From Streptomyces xanthophaeus (GTDB lineage: Bacteria; Actinomycetota; Actinomycetes; Streptomycetales; Streptomycetaceae): a stretch of 64,000 nt of DNA. Of the stretch, positions 51,769 through 60,277 are shown piece by piece. The stretch spans positions 124,001-188,000 of the forward strand of contig NZ_JOFT01000008.1 of assembly GCF_000725805.1 (NCBI RefSeq), given 5' to 3'. A program made the position numbers and the translations under genes. Positions within the stretch are counted from its first letter, which is position 1. Each line of letters opens with the position of its first letter. A model generated the notes under the pieces. The model was not told the DNA's origin. It saw nothing but the letters and a program-made list of their open reading frames with translations, and searched no databases.

Positions 51769-52065
51769 CTTCTCTCCATTGCACTGATGGTCGGTGTTGC
51801 TTGTCCGCCGGGCTTGGCGAGCGCACGGGGTGACCCCCTGGCGGGATCTCCGATCACCGCTCAGCGGGCGTGGTGACGGCCCAGCAGACCGGGAAAGCTG
51901 GAAGGGCCCACTGGCTGAGCAATCTCGTCCGGTTCACTCCGCGTACCCATTGGATCCATGGGAGGAGGCATGCGGCAAGCACCCACTTCAGTGAAATGAT
52001 CTTGCCGTGGCTGACTTGATCACGGCGTCGGAGCCGTCTTGGTCGGTCCCGTTCTCCGGGCCGCG
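51769..52065 (+). mobile_element. Intergenic stretch with transposase N-terminal scar
   Basis: About 330 gene-free bases upstream of the prenyltransferase. At 52007 the plus strand reads MADLITASEPSWSVPFSG, very close to the N-terminus of a common Streptomyces IS5-like transposase (MADLITASEPSW...PFTG); similarity stops after about 18 codons. The preceding bases CACTTCAGTGAAATGATCTT resemble that element's leader. No terminal repeats or other parts of the IS remain. It marks an old insertion or deletion at the border of the prenyltransferase pair. Confidence 0.6.
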
Positions 52066-52098
52066 CTCGGCGCAGTGCAGGGCGATGAGGTGCGCGTC

Positions 52099-52566
52099 TC
52101 AGAGGCCCAGGGCTTCGGCGAATGCCGTGAAGGTGGGGGCCAGCGGGCGCCAGGCGCACCGGCGGGGGTCCGTCCAGAAGTCGCTGCCCACCACGCGCGG
52201 GTCCAGGGGGTCGGTGCGGTAGTCGAGGGCGAGGGCCACGTCGTCCCCGGGCACTCGGTTCACCGCGATGAGCACCGCCTGGTCGATGTCCAGCCAGGGC
52301 AGTTCCACCGGTCGTCCGGCCTGCCCGCTGCTGCTCCCGCGCACCTCGCGGAACAGCTTCGAGGAGAGCGGGTCGTCGGCGAACATGTCCATGGACCGGG
52401 ATTCGCTCGTCATCTGCTCCGCGCTCGTGAGGAAGTGGAGCGGGTCCTCGAACCACGGCGCCAGTTCCGCCATCTTCGCGTCCCCGGGATGGCGCCACCG
52501 GCCCTGCCGGAGCAGCGCGGTCAGCTCCGCGGGCAGGGCCAGTCCACGCACCTTCACGTTCGCCAT
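52099..52566 (-). CDS. SMI1/KNR4 (SUKH)-like protein
   Basis: A 155-residue acidic protein: LPAELTALLRQGRWRHPGD, LPWLDIDQAVLIAVNRVPGD, DDVALALDYRTDPLDPRVV, then a C-terminal helix TFTAFAEALGL. The strand-then-helix ending FxxFAEAL is usual for SUKH superfamily immunity proteins, which neutralise polymorphic toxins. No toxin is adjacent. Divergent from a second SUKH-like gene. Start ATG at 52566. Confidence 0.65.
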   Translation of the reverse strand: MANVKVRGLALPAELTALLRQGRWRHPGDAKMAELAPWFEDPLHFLTSAEQMTSESRSMDMFADDPLSSKLFREVRGSSSGQAGRPVELPWLDIDQAVLIAVNRVPGDDVALALDYRTDPLDPRVVGSDFWTDPRRCAWRPLAPTFTAFAEALGL

Positions 52567-52688
52567 GGCGGACAGCGTGCCACGGCTCCACGGCCCCGGC
52601 CGAACCGGGGTGTCGGTGCCCGAGGTTAGGCTGCGGGAGTGCCCGCGGCGCCCGCCGGGTAGGTGCGGATACCGAAGGGGCCGAGGCG

Positions 52689-53363
52689 ATGTCTTGCGTC
52701 GAACACCGTCTGGAGGCGGTGATGGCGGCGCCGCTCGACGCCCTGGTCGACCCCGTGCACCAGCACCGGCCTCCCTTGCACACGGTGGCCACCTGGGACC
52801 TGCCGGAAGCCGACCGGCGGGCCCTGGCCGATCGAGGGCTGCCCGACGATCTCTTCATGGCGCCACGGTTCCAGACCGCCACCGGGCCCGCCCTCGCGCC
52901 GCCCCTCGCGGCGGGTCCGCTCGAACGCGGGCTCCTCACGCCCGCCGACCGGCTGTACGACCTCGGCCGGTGGGGCTCCCACGACGTGACGCCGAAGATG
53001 GGGGCGGTGGCAGGAGACGGCCGGATCCTCGCCGTCAGGCCCGCGCCCTTCACCGCGGCGGATCTGCATCCGGCGCTGCGCGAGGCCTACGCCGGCCTGT
53101 ACCGCCCGGCCGTCGACTTCATCAACTCCTCGGCGGCCCTGCTCGTCGACATCAGCTGGCGCTGGCGGGCGGCGGTCCCCGTCCTCCTGGAACTGACGGA
53201 ACCGGCCCCCACGTGTTCCGAGGCGGAGTTCGCCGCACACCTCGCCCGGCTCGACGCCTGCGAACGGATCGTACTGACGGGGATCGAACGCATCGACCCC
53301 GCCCTCCGCGCCGACGACGCCTCCGGCACCCTATGGGGTGAGGTCGTCACCGATCACGGGTGA
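52689..53363 (+). CDS. SUKH-4-like immunity protein
   Basis: A 224-residue protein. TPADRLYDLGRWGSHDVTPK followed by VDFINSSAALLVDISWRWR matches what I know of the SUKH-4 subgroup, whose members pair with deaminase and nuclease toxins. The ATG at 52689 follows CCGAGGCG. Upstream, TAGGCT at 52627-52632 is followed six bases later by a GTG opening a seven-codon frame (52639), so a tiny leader may be translated first. Followed by a small gene on the same strand. Confidence 0.6.
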   Translation: MSCVEHRLEAVMAAPLDALVDPVHQHRPPLHTVATWDLPEADRRALADRGLPDDLFMAPRFQTATGPALAPPLAAGPLERGLLTPADRLYDLGRWGSHDVTPKMGAVAGDGRILAVRPAPFTAADLHPALREAYAGLYRPAVDFINSSAALLVDISWRWRAAVPVLLELTEPAPTCSEAEFAAHLARLDACERIVLTGIERIDPALRADDASGTLWGEVVTDHG

Positions 53364-53393
53364 CATCACCTGGACACGAGAAGGACGAGGACC

Positions 53394-53780
53394 GTGCGGA
53401 CCCATCGCTACAAGAAGCAGACGGCGGGCTCCGGCGTGTTCCTCGGGATCTCCGCCGTGGTCAGCCGCCCGCCGACCACACCGGCCGTCGGCGCCCCGGT
53501 CAGCGACCGGGTGTGGCTGGCCGCCTCGGCCGTCGACCATGCCTTCTACGGGAACCGGCTGGCCCTCGACGCACACGAACTCGGCTGGCTGCGCCACGGC
53601 CTGGCGACGACGGCCGCGGACATCGAGCGCGTCGAGACCTGCCCGTTCGTCCTGGTCGAGGTCCGGGCCCTGGAGATCGTCGAGGCCCGCTACCGGCCGA
53701 CGGCCCTCGCCGCCGCGATCGCCGGCTGGGCCGCCGAGGAATTCGGGCTGCCCCCTCGCCCCTGGGCGGGCGGGGCGTGA
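53394..53780 (+). CDS. Hypothetical protein
   Basis: A 128-residue protein, helical in its second half (NRLALDAHELGWLRHGLATT…). GTG at 53394 has AGAAGGACGAGGA upstream. It starts 30 bases after the SUKH-4-like gene and is probably in the same operon, so it may be a further immunity-locus protein. Family not recognised. Confidence 0.65.
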   Translation: MRTHRYKKQTAGSGVFLGISAVVSRPPTTPAVGAPVSDRVWLAASAVDHAFYGNRLALDAHELGWLRHGLATTAADIERVETCPFVLVEVRALEIVEARYRPTALAAAIAGWAAEEFGLPPRPWAGGA

Positions 53781-53799
53781 CAAATGTAATGGACTGTCA
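53778..53799. promoter_or_regulatory. Inverted repeat upstream of the serine hydrolase
   Basis: TGACA and TGTCA flank a 12-base A/T-rich core (AATGTAATGGAC), starting directly at the stop of the preceding gene. The block is clearly less GC-rich than its surroundings and may be an operator/promoter for the short frame at 53824 and the serine hydrolase. Confidence 0.45.
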
Positions 53800-53823
53800 A
53801 GGTGCTTCTCCTTCTGGAGGTTG

Positions 53824-54021
53824 ATGCCTGATTCGTCCTGGCGGAGGAAGTACCGCGCCGACCTGGCGGCAAGACTCGAAGGGACCAAGATCGCCGGGCC
53901 CCACCGGGCCACCGACGAGGAGCCGCCGTGCACCGCACCCGTCCTGCCGACCGCCCCGCCGCCCGTCCCACCGGACGACCCCTACGACGGCTGCGCCGCG
54001 CCACCGCCGCCGGAGCCGTGA
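53824..54021 (+). CDS. Possible upstream ORF overlapping the serine hydrolase
   Basis: ATG at 53824 follows GGAGG with ideal spacing and opens a 65-codon frame (MPDSSWRRKYRADLAARLEG…) that overlaps the first 94 bases of the serine hydrolase in another frame. The second half becomes Pro-rich as expected for out-of-frame reading of that gene. Its strong ribosome site suggests a regulatory upstream ORF rather than a functional protein. Confidence 0.35.
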   Translation: MPDSSWRRKYRADLAARLEGTKIAGPHRATDEEPPCTAPVLPTAPPPVPPDDPYDGCAAPPPPEP

Positions 54022-55343
54022 CCGTCGCCCTGCTGGCGGGCCTCGCCCCGGCCGCGCACGCCGCCGGGCGGAGCCCGCTGCCCGCGCCGTCCCCGGCGAC
54101 GGACCACCGCCTCGACCGGTCCCAGCTCCAGGCACGGCTGAAGGCGGTACAGGAGGCCGGCATCTACGGCGTCTTCTCCGCGGTCCGCGACGGCCGCCAG
54201 CGCTTCGACGGCGCCGCCGGCCTCGCCGACATCTCCACCGGCCGCCCCGTCCGCCCGGACCTCCAGCACCGCATAGGCAGCATCACCAAGACGTTCACCG
54301 CCGTCGCCGTGCTCCAGCAGTCCGCCAAGGGCCGGATAGACCTGGACCGACCGGTCGCCGACTACGTGCCCGAGCTCCTTCCCGGCGACCGCGGCCGCAA
54401 GGTGACCGTGCGCATGCTCCTCAACCACTCCAGCGGCCTCGACGACTACGTCGCGGACGCCTTCCCCTCCCTCCAGAAGGGGACCCCGGAGAGCCTGGAC
54501 GAGCACCGGTTCCGCACGGTGCGGCCCACCGAACTGATCGGTTACGCCGTGGCCCGGCCGCAGCTGTTCGAACCCGGCACCGACTGGAGCTACTCCAACG
54601 CCAACTACCTGATCCTGGGCGAGGTGCTGCGCAAGGTGACCGGCCAGGACCCGGAGCGGCTGATCACCCAGGACGTGATCCGGCGGACCGGCCTGCGGAA
54701 CACCTACTTCCCCGGCACGGACCCGCGCATCCGCGGCGCCCACGCCCGGATGTACGAGAACATGCACGGGCTCATCGACCCGCCGCGCGACTACAGCATC
54801 TACAACATGACCTGGGCCGGGACCGCCGGCGCCCTCGTGTCCACCCCCCAGGACCTCAACACCTTCTACCGCGCCCTGCTGACCGGCGACCTGCTGCCGC
54901 GCCGCCAGCTGGACCAGATGCGCACCACCGTCGACGTCAAGGACGGCGAGGGAACGGTGGTCATGCGCTACGGACTCGGCCTCTACTCCCTGGACACCCC
55001 GTGCGGCCCGGCGTGGGGCCACGACGGGGGCGTCTGGGGTGCCGGCACCTGGGCGCTGTCCAGCCCGGACGGCTCCCGGCAGTTCGCCGTCGGCTACAAC
55101 CTGATGAAGTACCAGCGGGTCGACGAGACCGGCACGAAGTTCCTGCCCCACCCGGCCGACGCCGCCATGAGGGACTACCGCGACCAGTCCCTGTGCGGCA
55201 CCACCGCGCCGCCTGCTCCGGCCCCGCCCGCAGCCGCTCCGACCGCGGAAGCCCCGGCCGGCGAGGCGCCGGCCACCGCGCCGCGCCTGCCGGATCCGGC
55301 GGTGCGGGCCGTCCCCGGCCCCCTGTCCGGCCCCCTCCGCTGA
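53928..55343 (+). CDS. Secreted serine hydrolase (class C beta-lactamase / DD-carboxypeptidase fold)
   Basis: A 471-residue exported penicillin-recognising enzyme. An Arg-rich N-terminus and a signal helix (AGAVTVALLAGLAPAAHAA) precede the fold. Active-site motifs: S118-I-T-K in IGSITKTFTA, YSNAN in DWSYSNANYL and HDGG in WGHDGGVWG. This R61 DD-peptidase-like group includes D-aminopeptidases, esterases and carboxypeptidases. A Pro/Ala-rich tail of about 50 residues ends the protein. GTG start with GAGGAG; terminator follows. Confidence 0.88.
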   Translation: MHRTRPADRPAARPTGRPLRRLRRATAAGAVTVALLAGLAPAAHAAGRSPLPAPSPATDHRLDRSQLQARLKAVQEAGIYGVFSAVRDGRQRFDGAAGLADISTGRPVRPDLQHRIGSITKTFTAVAVLQQSAKGRIDLDRPVADYVPELLPGDRGRKVTVRMLLNHSSGLDDYVADAFPSLQKGTPESLDEHRFRTVRPTELIGYAVARPQLFEPGTDWSYSNANYLILGEVLRKVTGQDPERLITQDVIRRTGLRNTYFPGTDPRIRGAHARMYENMHGLIDPPRDYSIYNMTWAGTAGALVSTPQDLNTFYRALLTGDLLPRRQLDQMRTTVDVKDGEGTVVMRYGLGLYSLDTPCGPAWGHDGGVWGAGTWALSSPDGSRQFAVGYNLMKYQRVDETGTKFLPHPADAAMRDYRDQSLCGTTAPPAPAPPAAAPTAEAPAGEAPATAPRLPDPAVRAVPGPLSGPLR

Positions 55344-55350
55344 CCCCGCC

Positions 55351-55384
55351 GACGGCCCCGGCCCCGCTACGGGCCGGGGCCGTC
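55351..55384. terminator. Bidirectional terminator
   Basis: GACGGCCCCGGCCC and GGGCCGGGGCCGTC pair perfectly (14 bp) around CGCTAC between the convergent serine hydrolase and MFS genes. Confidence 0.85.
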
Positions 55385-55416
55385 CGGCGTAGGTACCCGG
55401 ACTCGGCCGCCGCCCC

Positions 55417-56880
55417 TCAGCAGCGGCGGCCCTGGCACGGGAGCGCCGCCGCCGGTTCGACAGCAGCCTCCCCCGTGCGCCGGAGCAGGACGACGAGGAA
55501 GGTCAGCGCGATTCCCGCAGCCACCACGTGGAAGGTGGTGCTGATCCCGTACGCCGTCGCTTCCCTGAGCTGCTCCCCCGTCAGGCCGCCGAGTCGAGCC
55601 GTCGCCACGAGGACCAGGAGGGCGAGGCCCACGGCGGCGCCCATCCCCGATCCGGTGGAGGCGATTCCCGAGGCGATGCCCTGGTCACGGTCGGCGACAC
55701 CGGTGCCCGCGGCGATGAACATGCCGGTGAACACGATGCCGTCGCCGATGCTGAGGGCGACGAGCCCCGGGAGCAGCGCGGCGTACGAACCGTCCGGGGA
55801 GACGGCCAGGCCGAGGAGGACGGCTCCGAGCGCACCGACGGCGAGGGCGCCGAGCAGCGTCCGCCGCAGGCCCCAGCGCGTCACCAGCTGTCCGGCCGTG
55901 GTCGAACCCGCGACGACCACCACGGTCGGGATCAGGAAGCCGGTGCCGGTCTCCAGGGCGTCGTAGCCGAGGACCTCCTGGAAGTAGACCGAGAGGAAGT
56001 ACAGCACCGAGCCGAAGGTCGCCATGAACATGAACGCGATGACCACGCTCGTGACGAGGCTGCGGTTGCCGAGCAGCCGCGGCGGTACGAGCGGGTCCTC
56101 GCTGTGCCGCTCGACGCGTGCGAACACTCCCAGCAGGAGCAGTCCAACGGCCGCGGCGGCGAGGACGACGGGCGAGAGCCAGCCCAGCCCCGGTCCTTGG
56201 ACCAGCGCGAACACGATCAGCGTGACGCCGAAGGTGACGCTGAGCGCACCGGGCAGGTCGAACCTGCGCGCCCTGTCGCGCGGCCGGTCCTTCGGGAGCA
56301 GGACGAAGGCGAGGAGCAGTGCGGGGCCCGCGAGCGCGACGTTGACGAGGAACACCGCCTCCCAGCCGAAGAGGTGGGTCAGCAGGCCCCCGAGGAGTAC
56401 GCCGATCACCAGGCCGGCCGCGCCCGCGCCGCCCCAGATCCCCAGCGCGCGGTTGCGCACGCGGCCTTCGCCGAACGTGACGTTGATGAGGGCCAGCGTG
56501 GTCGGGAAGACCAGCGCACCGCCGAGGCCCTGGACGGCTCGCGCGACGAGGAGCGTCCCGGGGCCGGTCGCCAGTCCGCCGATGAACGCCGCTCCCGCGT
56601 AGAGGGCCAGGCCGGTGGCCAGGATCCGGCGCCGCCCGATGAGGTCCGCGGCCCTGCCGCCGAACAGCAGGAAGCCCGCGGAGACGACTGCGTAGGCGCT
56701 GATCACGGACTGCAGGGTCTGCGCGGAGTAGCCCAGGTCCCGCGCGATGTCGGGGAGGGCCACGACGACGATGTACTGGTCGAGCGAGACGGTGAACATG
56801 GCGAACGACAGGAGGGCGAGCGTCGCCGTCTCACGGTTGCGGCCGAGCCCGGCCGTCCCGGGCGCCCCGGCAGATGCCAC
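55417..56880 (-). CDS. DHA2-family MFS drug exporter
   Basis: A 487-residue transporter with 14 predicted helices, the EmrB/QacA layout. Helix 1 has [19 protein letters not shown], loop 2-3 [17 protein letters not shown], and motif [17 protein letters not shown]. Likely a proton-driven multidrug or metabolite exporter. GTG at 56880 follows GGAGTGCTG. No regulator is adjacent; the leader has CGACATGTCTC-type dyads. Confidence 0.9.
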   Translation of the reverse strand: MASAGAPGTAGLGRNRETATLALLSFAMFTVSLDQYIVVVALPDIARDLGYSAQTLQSVISAYAVVSAGFLLFGGRAADLIGRRRILATGLALYAGAAFIGGLATGPGTLLVARAVQGLGGALVFPTTLALINVTFGEGRVRNRALGIWGGAGAAGLVIGVLLGGLLTHLFGWEAVFLVNVALAGPALLLAFVLLPKDRPRDRARRFDLPGALSVTFGVTLIVFALVQGPGLGWLSPVVLAAAAVGLLLLGVFARVERHSEDPLVPPRLLGNRSLVTSVVIAFMFMATFGSVLYFLSVYFQEVLGYDALETGTGFLIPTVVVVAGSTTAGQLVTRWGLRRTLLGALAVGALGAVLLGLAVSPDGSYAALLPGLVALSIGDGIVFTGMFIAAGTGVADRDQGIASGIASTGSGMGAAVGLALLVLVATARLGGLTGEQLREATAYGISTTFHVVAAGIALTFLVVLLRRTGEAAVEPAAALPCQGRRC

Positions 56881-57000
56881 AGCAGCACTCCTCAGCAGGA
56901 GGCATCAACATCCGACATGTCTCATAGATGCGATACGCCCAGGAATGTACCACTGCGCCGGGAGGCGGCCGGGATCCTGCCCGGTGTTGCTCGACCGGCC

Positions 57001-57261
57001 CTATCCGAGCCAGACGATGCCGATGACGTAGAGGCGGCCGGCCGGGCGGTTGATCCAGTAGGCGGTGCTGAGCTGCCCCACCGAGGCGGACCGGACGTCC
57101 TCGCCCTCGGGGTCACGGCTGTCGAACGCGGAGAAGCTCCACGGGTCGCGGGCTGCGATGTCCAGGACGTCGCGGAGCATCTCCCGGGCGTGGCCGGGCA
57201 GCCCGTCGAGCGCGCCCAGGGCCTGCGGGGACAGCCGCGCCTGCCAGGCGGCATCGCTCAC
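57001..57261 (-). CDS. RelE/ParE-like toxin
   Basis: An 86-residue protein: WQARLSPQALGALDGLPGHA, REMLRDVLDIAARDPW and the strand pair TAYWINRPAGRLYVIGIVWL, the small alpha/beta pattern of RelE/ParE toxins. GTG at 57261 overlaps the stop of the upstream gene by four bases (GTGA). The order, antitoxin first and toxin second with overlap, is typical of type II toxin-antitoxin operons. Catalytic residues are not obvious, as is common. Confidence 0.65.
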   Translation of the reverse strand: MSDAAWQARLSPQALGALDGLPGHAREMLRDVLDIAARDPWSFSAFDSRDPEGEDVRSASVGQLSTAYWINRPAGRLYVIGIVWLG

Positions 57262-57563
57262 GGCCGGGCCCCGAGGGCGTCGTCCAGGGCCATGCCCTCG
57301 GCGTCGTCCCTGCCGGAGGCCACGAAGGCGTCCACCGCGGGGACGAGCGCGAGGCGGGCCTGCCAGGTCCGGACGACGTCGTGGAGCGGGCTGAGGCTGT
57401 AGCTGTGCCGGGAGTCCTCCAGCGCCTTCGCCCAGTCCCGTTCGAAGGCCGGTACCCACTGCGCGGCCCGGGAGTCGGTGCGGATCCGCGCGAGCAGCTG
57501 CGCGGCAGCGCCCGGGGCCGGGGCGGGCGGGGGTGCGGGCGCATGTTCGGGCTGTGCGCTCAT
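57258..57563 (-). CDS. DUF6247-like antitoxin
   Basis: A 101-residue protein: Pro/Ala-rich N-terminus, then FERDWAKALEDSRHSYSLSP, LHDVVRTWQARLALVPAVDA. The ALEDSRHSYSLSPLHDVVRTW block matches what I recall for DUF6247, an actinobacterial family usually encoded before a RelE-like toxin. It overlaps the toxin gene by four bases. Confidence 0.65.
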   Translation of the reverse strand: MSAQPEHAPAPPPAPAPGAAAQLLARIRTDSRAAQWVPAFERDWAKALEDSRHSYSLSPLHDVVRTWQARLALVPAVDAFVASGRDDAEGMALDDALGARP

Positions 57564-57623
57564 GGGCTCCTCCAGGCGGGTCTCGGAACCACGTTAGCCG
57601 GATGCGGGGGTACCGGCCGGGGA

Positions 57624-58592
57624 CTACGCAGAACCCGGGAGGGCGCGCAGCAGCCGGACGAGCTCGCGGGCGGTGTCGCGGGTGCGGGGCGGCACCCGGT
57701 GGCCGCGCCCGACGGCGCCGGCCGCGTGGTCCATCACGCGCAAGGCGCGCACGGACCCGACGGACGGTACGGCGTCCATCAGGGCCGACAGTGCGGTGTC
57801 GGCCCCGCGCCAGTCCCCGGCCCGGGCCAGGACCCGGGCGAGTTCGGCGGCGAACAGCACGCGGTAGGCCGGTCCGGCCGCTTCGGGGCGGGCCGCGCCG
57901 TGGAGGAGTTCGGCGGCGGCGTCCAGGTCTCCCAGCGCGGCCCGCGCCAGTCCGTGGTGGCCGTCGAGTTCCTGCCGGTCGAACCACCAGGCCCAGGCGG
58001 GGTCCTGGGCGGTGGGGCCGTCCGCGAGCAGCTCGGCAGCGGTGCGCAGCTCCCGCAGGGCCTGTGGCCCGCGCCCCATGCGGGCCAGGGCACGCCCGGC
58101 CCGGACCCGGAAGATGGCGGTGACGAGGCCGGGGAGGTCCGGTCGGGCCAGGACGGACGAGGCGAGGTGCAGGGAGCTCGCGGGGCGGCCCAGGTGCTCC
58201 TCCTGCATGGCGAGCACGGCGAGGACCAGGGGTTCGACGCCGGCGGGCCCCTCGGCGCCACCCCGGGCGAGGTCCAGGGCCCGGCGGCTGAGGCGCCGGG
58301 AGGTGGCGTGGTGTTCGGCGTCGAAGGTGATCCAGGCGGCCACCTGGAACAGCTCGGCGCGGGCGGCCCGGTCCGCGGCGGTGCGCGGCGCGGGGCCCCG
58401 GCCGGCCCGGCGGACGGCGTCCAGGGCCGCTCCCACCGCCCCGCGGGCCCCGACGGCCACGTCGAGGGCCACGAGCCCTTCGGTCAGCGCGGCCACCTCG
58501 GGCGCCGGCATCTGCGACGCCTGCGGCAGCTCGGTCTGCTCGGTCTGCTCGGTCAGCTCGGTCAGCTCGGTCAGCTCGGGAATGTCCGACAC
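57624..58592 (-). CDS. TPR-like hypothetical protein
   Basis: A 322-residue helical protein with tetratricopeptide-like repeats (for example RVRAGRALARMGRGPQALRE and LAALGDLDAAAELLHGAARP-like pairs), resembling the C-terminal half of Streptomyces XRE-type regulators but lacking any N-terminal HTH. The N-terminus starts MSDIPELTELTELTEQTEQT, coded by a nine-base repeat (58530-58580). Possibly a regulator fragment or a stand-alone partner. Six bases separate it from the Nudix gene upstream, so they are co-transcribed. Confidence 0.75.
   Translation of the reverse strand: MSDIPELTELTELTEQTEQTELPQASQMPAPEVAALTEGLVALDVAVGARGAVGAALDAVRRAGRGPAPRTAADRAARAELFQVAAWITFDAEHHATSRRLSRRALDLARGGAEGPAGVEPLVLAVLAMQEEHLGRPASSLHLASSVLARPDLPGLVTAIFRVRAGRALARMGRGPQALRELRTAAELLADGPTAQDPAWAWWFDRQELDGHHGLARAALGDLDAAAELLHGAARPEAAGPAYRVLFAAELARVLARAGDWRGADTALSALMDAVPSVGSVRALRVMDHAAGAVGRGHRVPPRTRDTARELVRLLRALPGSA
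58530..58580. repeat. 9-bp tandem repeat at the N-terminus of the TPR-like gene
   Basis: Five copies of CTCGGTCWG followed by a partial copy, in frame, coding for Thr-Glu-Leu/Gln on the minus strand just after the start codon. Confidence 0.88.
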
Positions 58593-58598
58593 CCCTGC

Positions 58599-59120
58599 CT
58601 ACAGGGCCAGTTCGAGGTACGCGGCCTGTTGCTGCTCGCGCGCCGTGAGGGCCCTGCGCCAGATGGCGAGGGCGAAGGGCGGGACCATGTCGGGCGCGAT
58701 GTCCTCGGGCAGGCAGAACCGGATCTCACGGATCTCCGACTCCTGGAGGCGGATGGCCCCTTGCTGCTCCGGGGTGAGCTCGGGGCCGTCGAAGACGTAG
58801 AAGACGTGGGACCCTTCGGCCCTGGTGAGCCAGGCGGTGACCAGGAGGTCGCCGGTCTCCAGGTCCAGCCCGAGCTCCTCGCGCACCTCGCGGCGGGCCG
58901 CCGCGGAGGGGACCTCGCCCGCCTCCACGTGGCCACCGGGCAGGTTCCACCGCTCCCTGTGGACCGGGTCGACGATCAGCACCCGGCCCTGCGCGTCCCT
59001 GATGACGACGGAGGCCGAGGCGGTGGCCGTGGCGGCGCCCGGCCTCTGCCTGGGACTCGGGCTCGCGCTCGTACCCGTGCCCGTACCCGTACCCGTGCTC
59101 GGGCTCGCGCTCGTGGGCAT
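58599..59120 (-). CDS. Nudix hydrolase
   Basis: A 173-residue Nudix protein. After a Thr/Gly/Ser low-complexity N-terminus (residues 8-24) comes the fold with RVLIVDPVHRERWNLPGG and the Nudix box GGHVEAGE…REVREELG, complete for metal and diphosphate binding. Probably cleaves a nucleotide or nucleotide-sugar diphosphate. ATG at 59120 with GGAGGAG. Operon with the TPR-like gene. Confidence 0.9.
   Translation of the reverse strand: MPTSASPSTGTGTGTGTSASPSPRQRPGAATATASASVVIRDAQGRVLIVDPVHRERWNLPGGHVEAGEVPSAAARREVREELGLDLETGDLLVTAWLTRAEGSHVFYVFDGPELTPEQQGAIRLQESEIREIRFCLPEDIAPDMVPPFALAIWRRALTAREQQQAAYLELAL
59071..59094. repeat. 6-bp tandem repeat in the Nudix gene
   Basis: Four in-frame copies of GTRCCC coding for Gly-Thr on the minus strand within the non-conserved N-terminus of the Nudix protein. 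Confidence 0.8.
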
Positions 59121-59149
59121 GCGTTGCTCCTCCGGTGACGGGGCCGGGC

Positions 59150-60166
59150 TCACGGGCGACCGGCCGTGAGCTGGTCCCCGAGGGGGCTCCGCCGGTACAG
59201 CACCTGGCGGCCTTGGCGGGCCCGGGTGACCAGTCCGGCGGCGTACAGCACGCTCAGGTGCTGGGAGACGGCGCTGGGGGTGACCCGTAGGCGGCGGGCG
59301 AGTTCGATCGTGGCCAGCGGTTCCGCCAGCAGGCCGAGCAGCCGCGCCCGCGGCGCCCCGAGGAGGGCCCGGACGGCGGGCCCGGCCGCCCCGCGCCCGG
59401 CGGGGTCGTCGGCGGGGAGGGGCGCCCAGAGCGTCGCCACGCCCCGGCTGGGGTAGAGCAGCGAGGGCGGCTCCTGCGGGCCGACCGGGGGCGCGGGCTT
59501 GTGCGCGAACACGGAGGGCACGAGCAGCAGTCCGCGGCCGGAGGCCTTCGTGTGGTAGCCGCCGATGGTCCGGTCGACGTGCAGGACCCCCCGGGCCCCG
59601 TCGGCCTCCCAGCGCAGCTGGGGGTGCACGTCGGCGAAGAGCAACCGGGCTCCGCCCCGGGCCAGTTGACGTGCCCGGTAGGTCATGTCGGCCTCGACCA
59701 CCAGCCGGATCTGGGTCCAGAACGGCTGGACGGCGAGCTCCCAGTACCGGTGCAGGAGCGCGCAGAGCGTGTCGCGCAGTGCGGTGACGGGCCCGTCCCC
59801 GGAGGCGGTCGCGGCGTGCAGGGGTGCGGGCAGCGGGGCCGGTTCGTGGGCGGCGAGCAGGTCCCGGCGGACCAGGTCGGGCGGGGTGCGGCGGACGAGG
59901 TCCAGTTCCTCCTCGAAGGCCGGCTCGAAGGACGTGGGCCTGGGGGTCAGGAAGTCCGGGAGGGTGAGCCGCTGCGCCACCAGGGACAACAGCAGTTCCG
60001 TGTCCAGTTCGCCGATCCGGCCGAGGACGGACCGGCGCCACGGCAGGTGCAGTGCGGACAGGCCGGGGTCGCGCAGCACCCGTAGGCTCAGCACGGTCTC
60101 ACCCAGGGGCGAGACGGCGAACCGCGTGTGCGCGAGATCCTCGACACCGAGCTCGAAACTGATCAT
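59150..60166 (-). CDS. ArsR-family regulator with large N-terminal sensor
   Basis: A 338-residue protein starting MISFELGVEDLAHTRFAVSP. The DNA-binding domain is at the C-terminus: LLAEPLATIELARRLRVTPS, AVSQHLSVLYAAGLVTRARQ, then RQVLYRRSPLG. The long N-terminal region is the DUF5937-like part common in Streptomyces, of unknown ligand. TAGCGT lies eight bases upstream of the start. Divergent from an MFS exporter which it probably represses. Confidence 0.87.
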   Translation of the reverse strand: MISFELGVEDLAHTRFAVSPLGETVLSLRVLRDPGLSALHLPWRRSVLGRIGELDTELLLSLVAQRLTLPDFLTPRPTSFEPAFEEELDLVRRTPPDLVRRDLLAAHEPAPLPAPLHAATASGDGPVTALRDTLCALLHRYWELAVQPFWTQIRLVVEADMTYRARQLARGGARLLFADVHPQLRWEADGARGVLHVDRTIGGYHTKASGRGLLLVPSVFAHKPAPPVGPQEPPSLLYPSRGVATLWAPLPADDPAGRGAAGPAVRALLGAPRARLLGLLAEPLATIELARRLRVTPSAVSQHLSVLYAAGLVTRARQGRQVLYRRSPLGDQLTAGRP

Positions 60167-60277
60167 TAAGCCGTACGCTACATCAGTTGGCAGGGCCCGG
60201 CCGGTGCCCTGGAGTGGTCCCATGACACCCCGCACCCCTCCAACTCGCGATCCGGGCCCACCCGTCGGAACTGCCGG

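Noticed and set aside
53824..54021. Functional protein-coding gene of 65 codons
   Set aside because: The second half is the out-of-frame reading of the serine hydrolase; kept only as a possible regulatory upstream ORF.
57624..58592. XRE-family regulator
   Set aside because: The TPR-like part resembles that family, but no helix-turn-helix is present in the frame or just upstream.
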